A stretch of 64,000 nucleotides of DNA from Kitasatospora sp. GAS204B. Lineage in GTDB: Bacteria > Actinomycetota > Actinomycetes > Streptomycetales > Streptomycetaceae. The notes under the pieces are model-generated. The model made no database searches. It had not been told where the DNA came from and worked only from the letters and a program-made list of their open reading frames with translations. The position numbers and the translations under genes are program-made. Numbering within the stretch: position 1 is the first letter of the stretch; every line of letters starts with the position of its first letter. Shown here piece after piece: positions 63,127-64,000 of the stretch. The DNA lies in assembly GCF_029892155.1 (NCBI RefSeq), contig NZ_JARZAG010000020.1:1-64000 (forward strand), in the 5' to 3' direction.

Positions 63127-64000
63127 TTGAGAATCATCGGCCTCAGTGAGGTGCTCCCGGGCGAGCCGGTCACGAACCGGGACATGGCGGAACGTTTCGG
63201 CCTGCACGAGAAGTGGCTGGACCGGATGACCGGCAACCGCAGCCGGTACTTCTGCGAGCCGGACAGCGCGGACGGCGAGCCGAAGAACACCGGCGACCTG
63301 GCGACCCTGGCCGGCGAGCGGGCGCTGGCGGCGGCCGGCGCCGAGCTGTCCTCGATCGACTTCCTGATCCTGACCACCGGTTCCCCCGACCACTTGATGC
63401 CGGCCACCGTGAACCTGGTCGCCGACCGGCTCGGCCTCAACGACCTGCCCACCTTCCAGCTCACCTCCGGCTGCGCGGGCGCGCTGCAGGGCCTCTACAC
63501 CGCGCGCGCGATGCTCGCCTCGGGGCACCGGCGCGGCCTGGTGATCGGCGCGGACAGCGTGGTCAAGCTCTGGCCCGCCAACCGCGACCTCAAGCGGATC
63601 AGCCCCGCCGAGCTGGCCAACTTCGCGCTCTTCGGCGACGGCGCGGGTGCGGCCGTGGTCGACGCCTCGATGGACGGGCCCGGCCTGCTGGTCGACCAGC
63701 TGGTGCTGCGCACCGTCGGCAAGGGCCGCAAGCCCGCCCAGCTGGTGCGCTGGTACGGCGCCGACGGCGCGCCGATGATCACCGCGGCGAACGGCAAGGA
63801 GATCCGCGAGCCGATGGGCGAGGAGGACTACAAGGCGATCGAGGAGCACGTGCCGGGCCTGGCCGCGGGCGTGCTGCAGGAGCTGGCCGCGCTCACCGGC
63901 TGGCCGGTCGCCGAGGTCGAGCACATCCTCACCCCGCAGCTGAACGGCGTGATGGCGGACCGGATCCGGGAGTTCATGGGGGTGCGGCCCGAGCAGGCCG
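63127..64000 (+). CDS. KAS III-like ketosynthase/acyltransferase (3' end missing)
   Basis: 291 residues are visible from TTG 63127 (AAGGATC upstream; an ATG at 63070 is also in frame). FabH-like fold: RIIGLSEVLPGEPVTNRD, ILTTGSPDHLMPATVN, the nucleophile TSGCAGALQGL (Cys116), and FALFGDGAGAAVV. The usual HQAN motif appears as TPQLN (259-263), with Pro in place of the catalytic His. That suggests acyl transfer or priming rather than ordinary decarboxylating condensation, as reported for some specialised-metabolism homologues (CerJ, DpsC). It may open a biosynthetic cluster to the right of the window. Confidence 0.85.
   Translation, partial: MRIIGLSEVLPGEPVTNRDMAERFGLHEKWLDRMTGNRSRYFCEPDSADGEPKNTGDLATLAGERALAAAGAELSSIDFLILTTGSPDHLMPATVNLVADRLGLNDLPTFQLTSGCAGALQGLYTARAMLASGHRRGLVIGADSVVKLWPANRDLKRISPAELANFALFGDGAGAAVVDASMDGPGLLVDQLVLRTVGKGRKPAQLVRWYGADGAPMITAANGKEIREPMGEEDYKAIEEHVPGLAAGVLQELAALTGWPVAEVEHILTPQLNGVMADRIREFMGVRPEQA

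Overview
The window is high-GC actinobacterial DNA of Streptomyces/Kitasatospora type. The signs are strong G/C third-position bias, frequent GTG and TTG starts, many long GC-rich hairpin terminators, and typical families: XRE-DUF397 pairs, an AfsR/SARP regulator, a TipA-like MerR regulator, Tat and lipoprotein exports, a tricorn-like peptidase and several VOC proteins. There is no rRNA, CRISPR array, integrase or intact insertion sequence. It reads as a chromosomal stretch of mixed core and accessory genes.

Left part (1-6.7 kb): a gene running off the left edge whose frame passes through a 7-bp tandem repeat; an EamA exporter; then an XRE-MmyB-type regulator flanked by two secreted SMP-30/gluconolactonase-like propellers, followed by a type-B carboxylesterase. 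Housekeeping block (6.8-27.8 kb): HAD-IIA phosphatase, uracil-DNA glycosylase, exported polysaccharide deacetylase, DedA protein, Bcr/CflA-type exporter, LLM flavin oxidoreductase, PAS-GGDEF-EAL protein, OsmC, VOC proteins, chorismate mutase, a second EamA protein, a class A penicillin-binding protein, an orphan histidine kinase with a coupled small ORF, a large membrane protein, and two identical tRNA-Lys(CTT) genes flanking a DJ-1/PfpI gene.

Transport and redox block (27.9-37.4 kb): a four-gene operon (six-helix His-rich membrane protein, Rieske protein, small membrane protein, NarK-like nitrate/nitrite transporter) and an oligopeptide/nickel-type ABC system (oppB-oppC-fused oppDF, with a divergent binding protein). 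Secretion-rich block (37.8-49.9 kb): LtrA, pentapeptide-repeat protein, lipoproteins, an I36-type inhibitor, a Tat phospholipase C, a DUF2142 membrane protein, a CHAP-domain protein and an AfsR-like SARP lacking the TPR part.

Regulatory and accessory block (49.9-59 kb): a duplicated DUF397 gene with its XRE partner, a divergent operon of three overlapping small genes, an XRE-TPR regulator, a small secreted protein, a VOC-MerR operon with a textbook 19-bp-spacer MerR promoter that looks leaderless, Ohr, a decayed gene fusion, a MarR/SDR divergent pair and a MITE-like palindrome. The right end carries a tricorn-like peptidase, a small Rossmann-like protein and the start of a KAS III-like gene whose usual HQAN histidine is replaced.

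The observations I rank highest are the NarK-Rieske-membrane operon, the coding 7-bp repeat, the leaderless MerR promoter, the histidine kinase with its small ORF, and the XRE/DUF397 locus. Family names come from sequence reading only; no database search was run.
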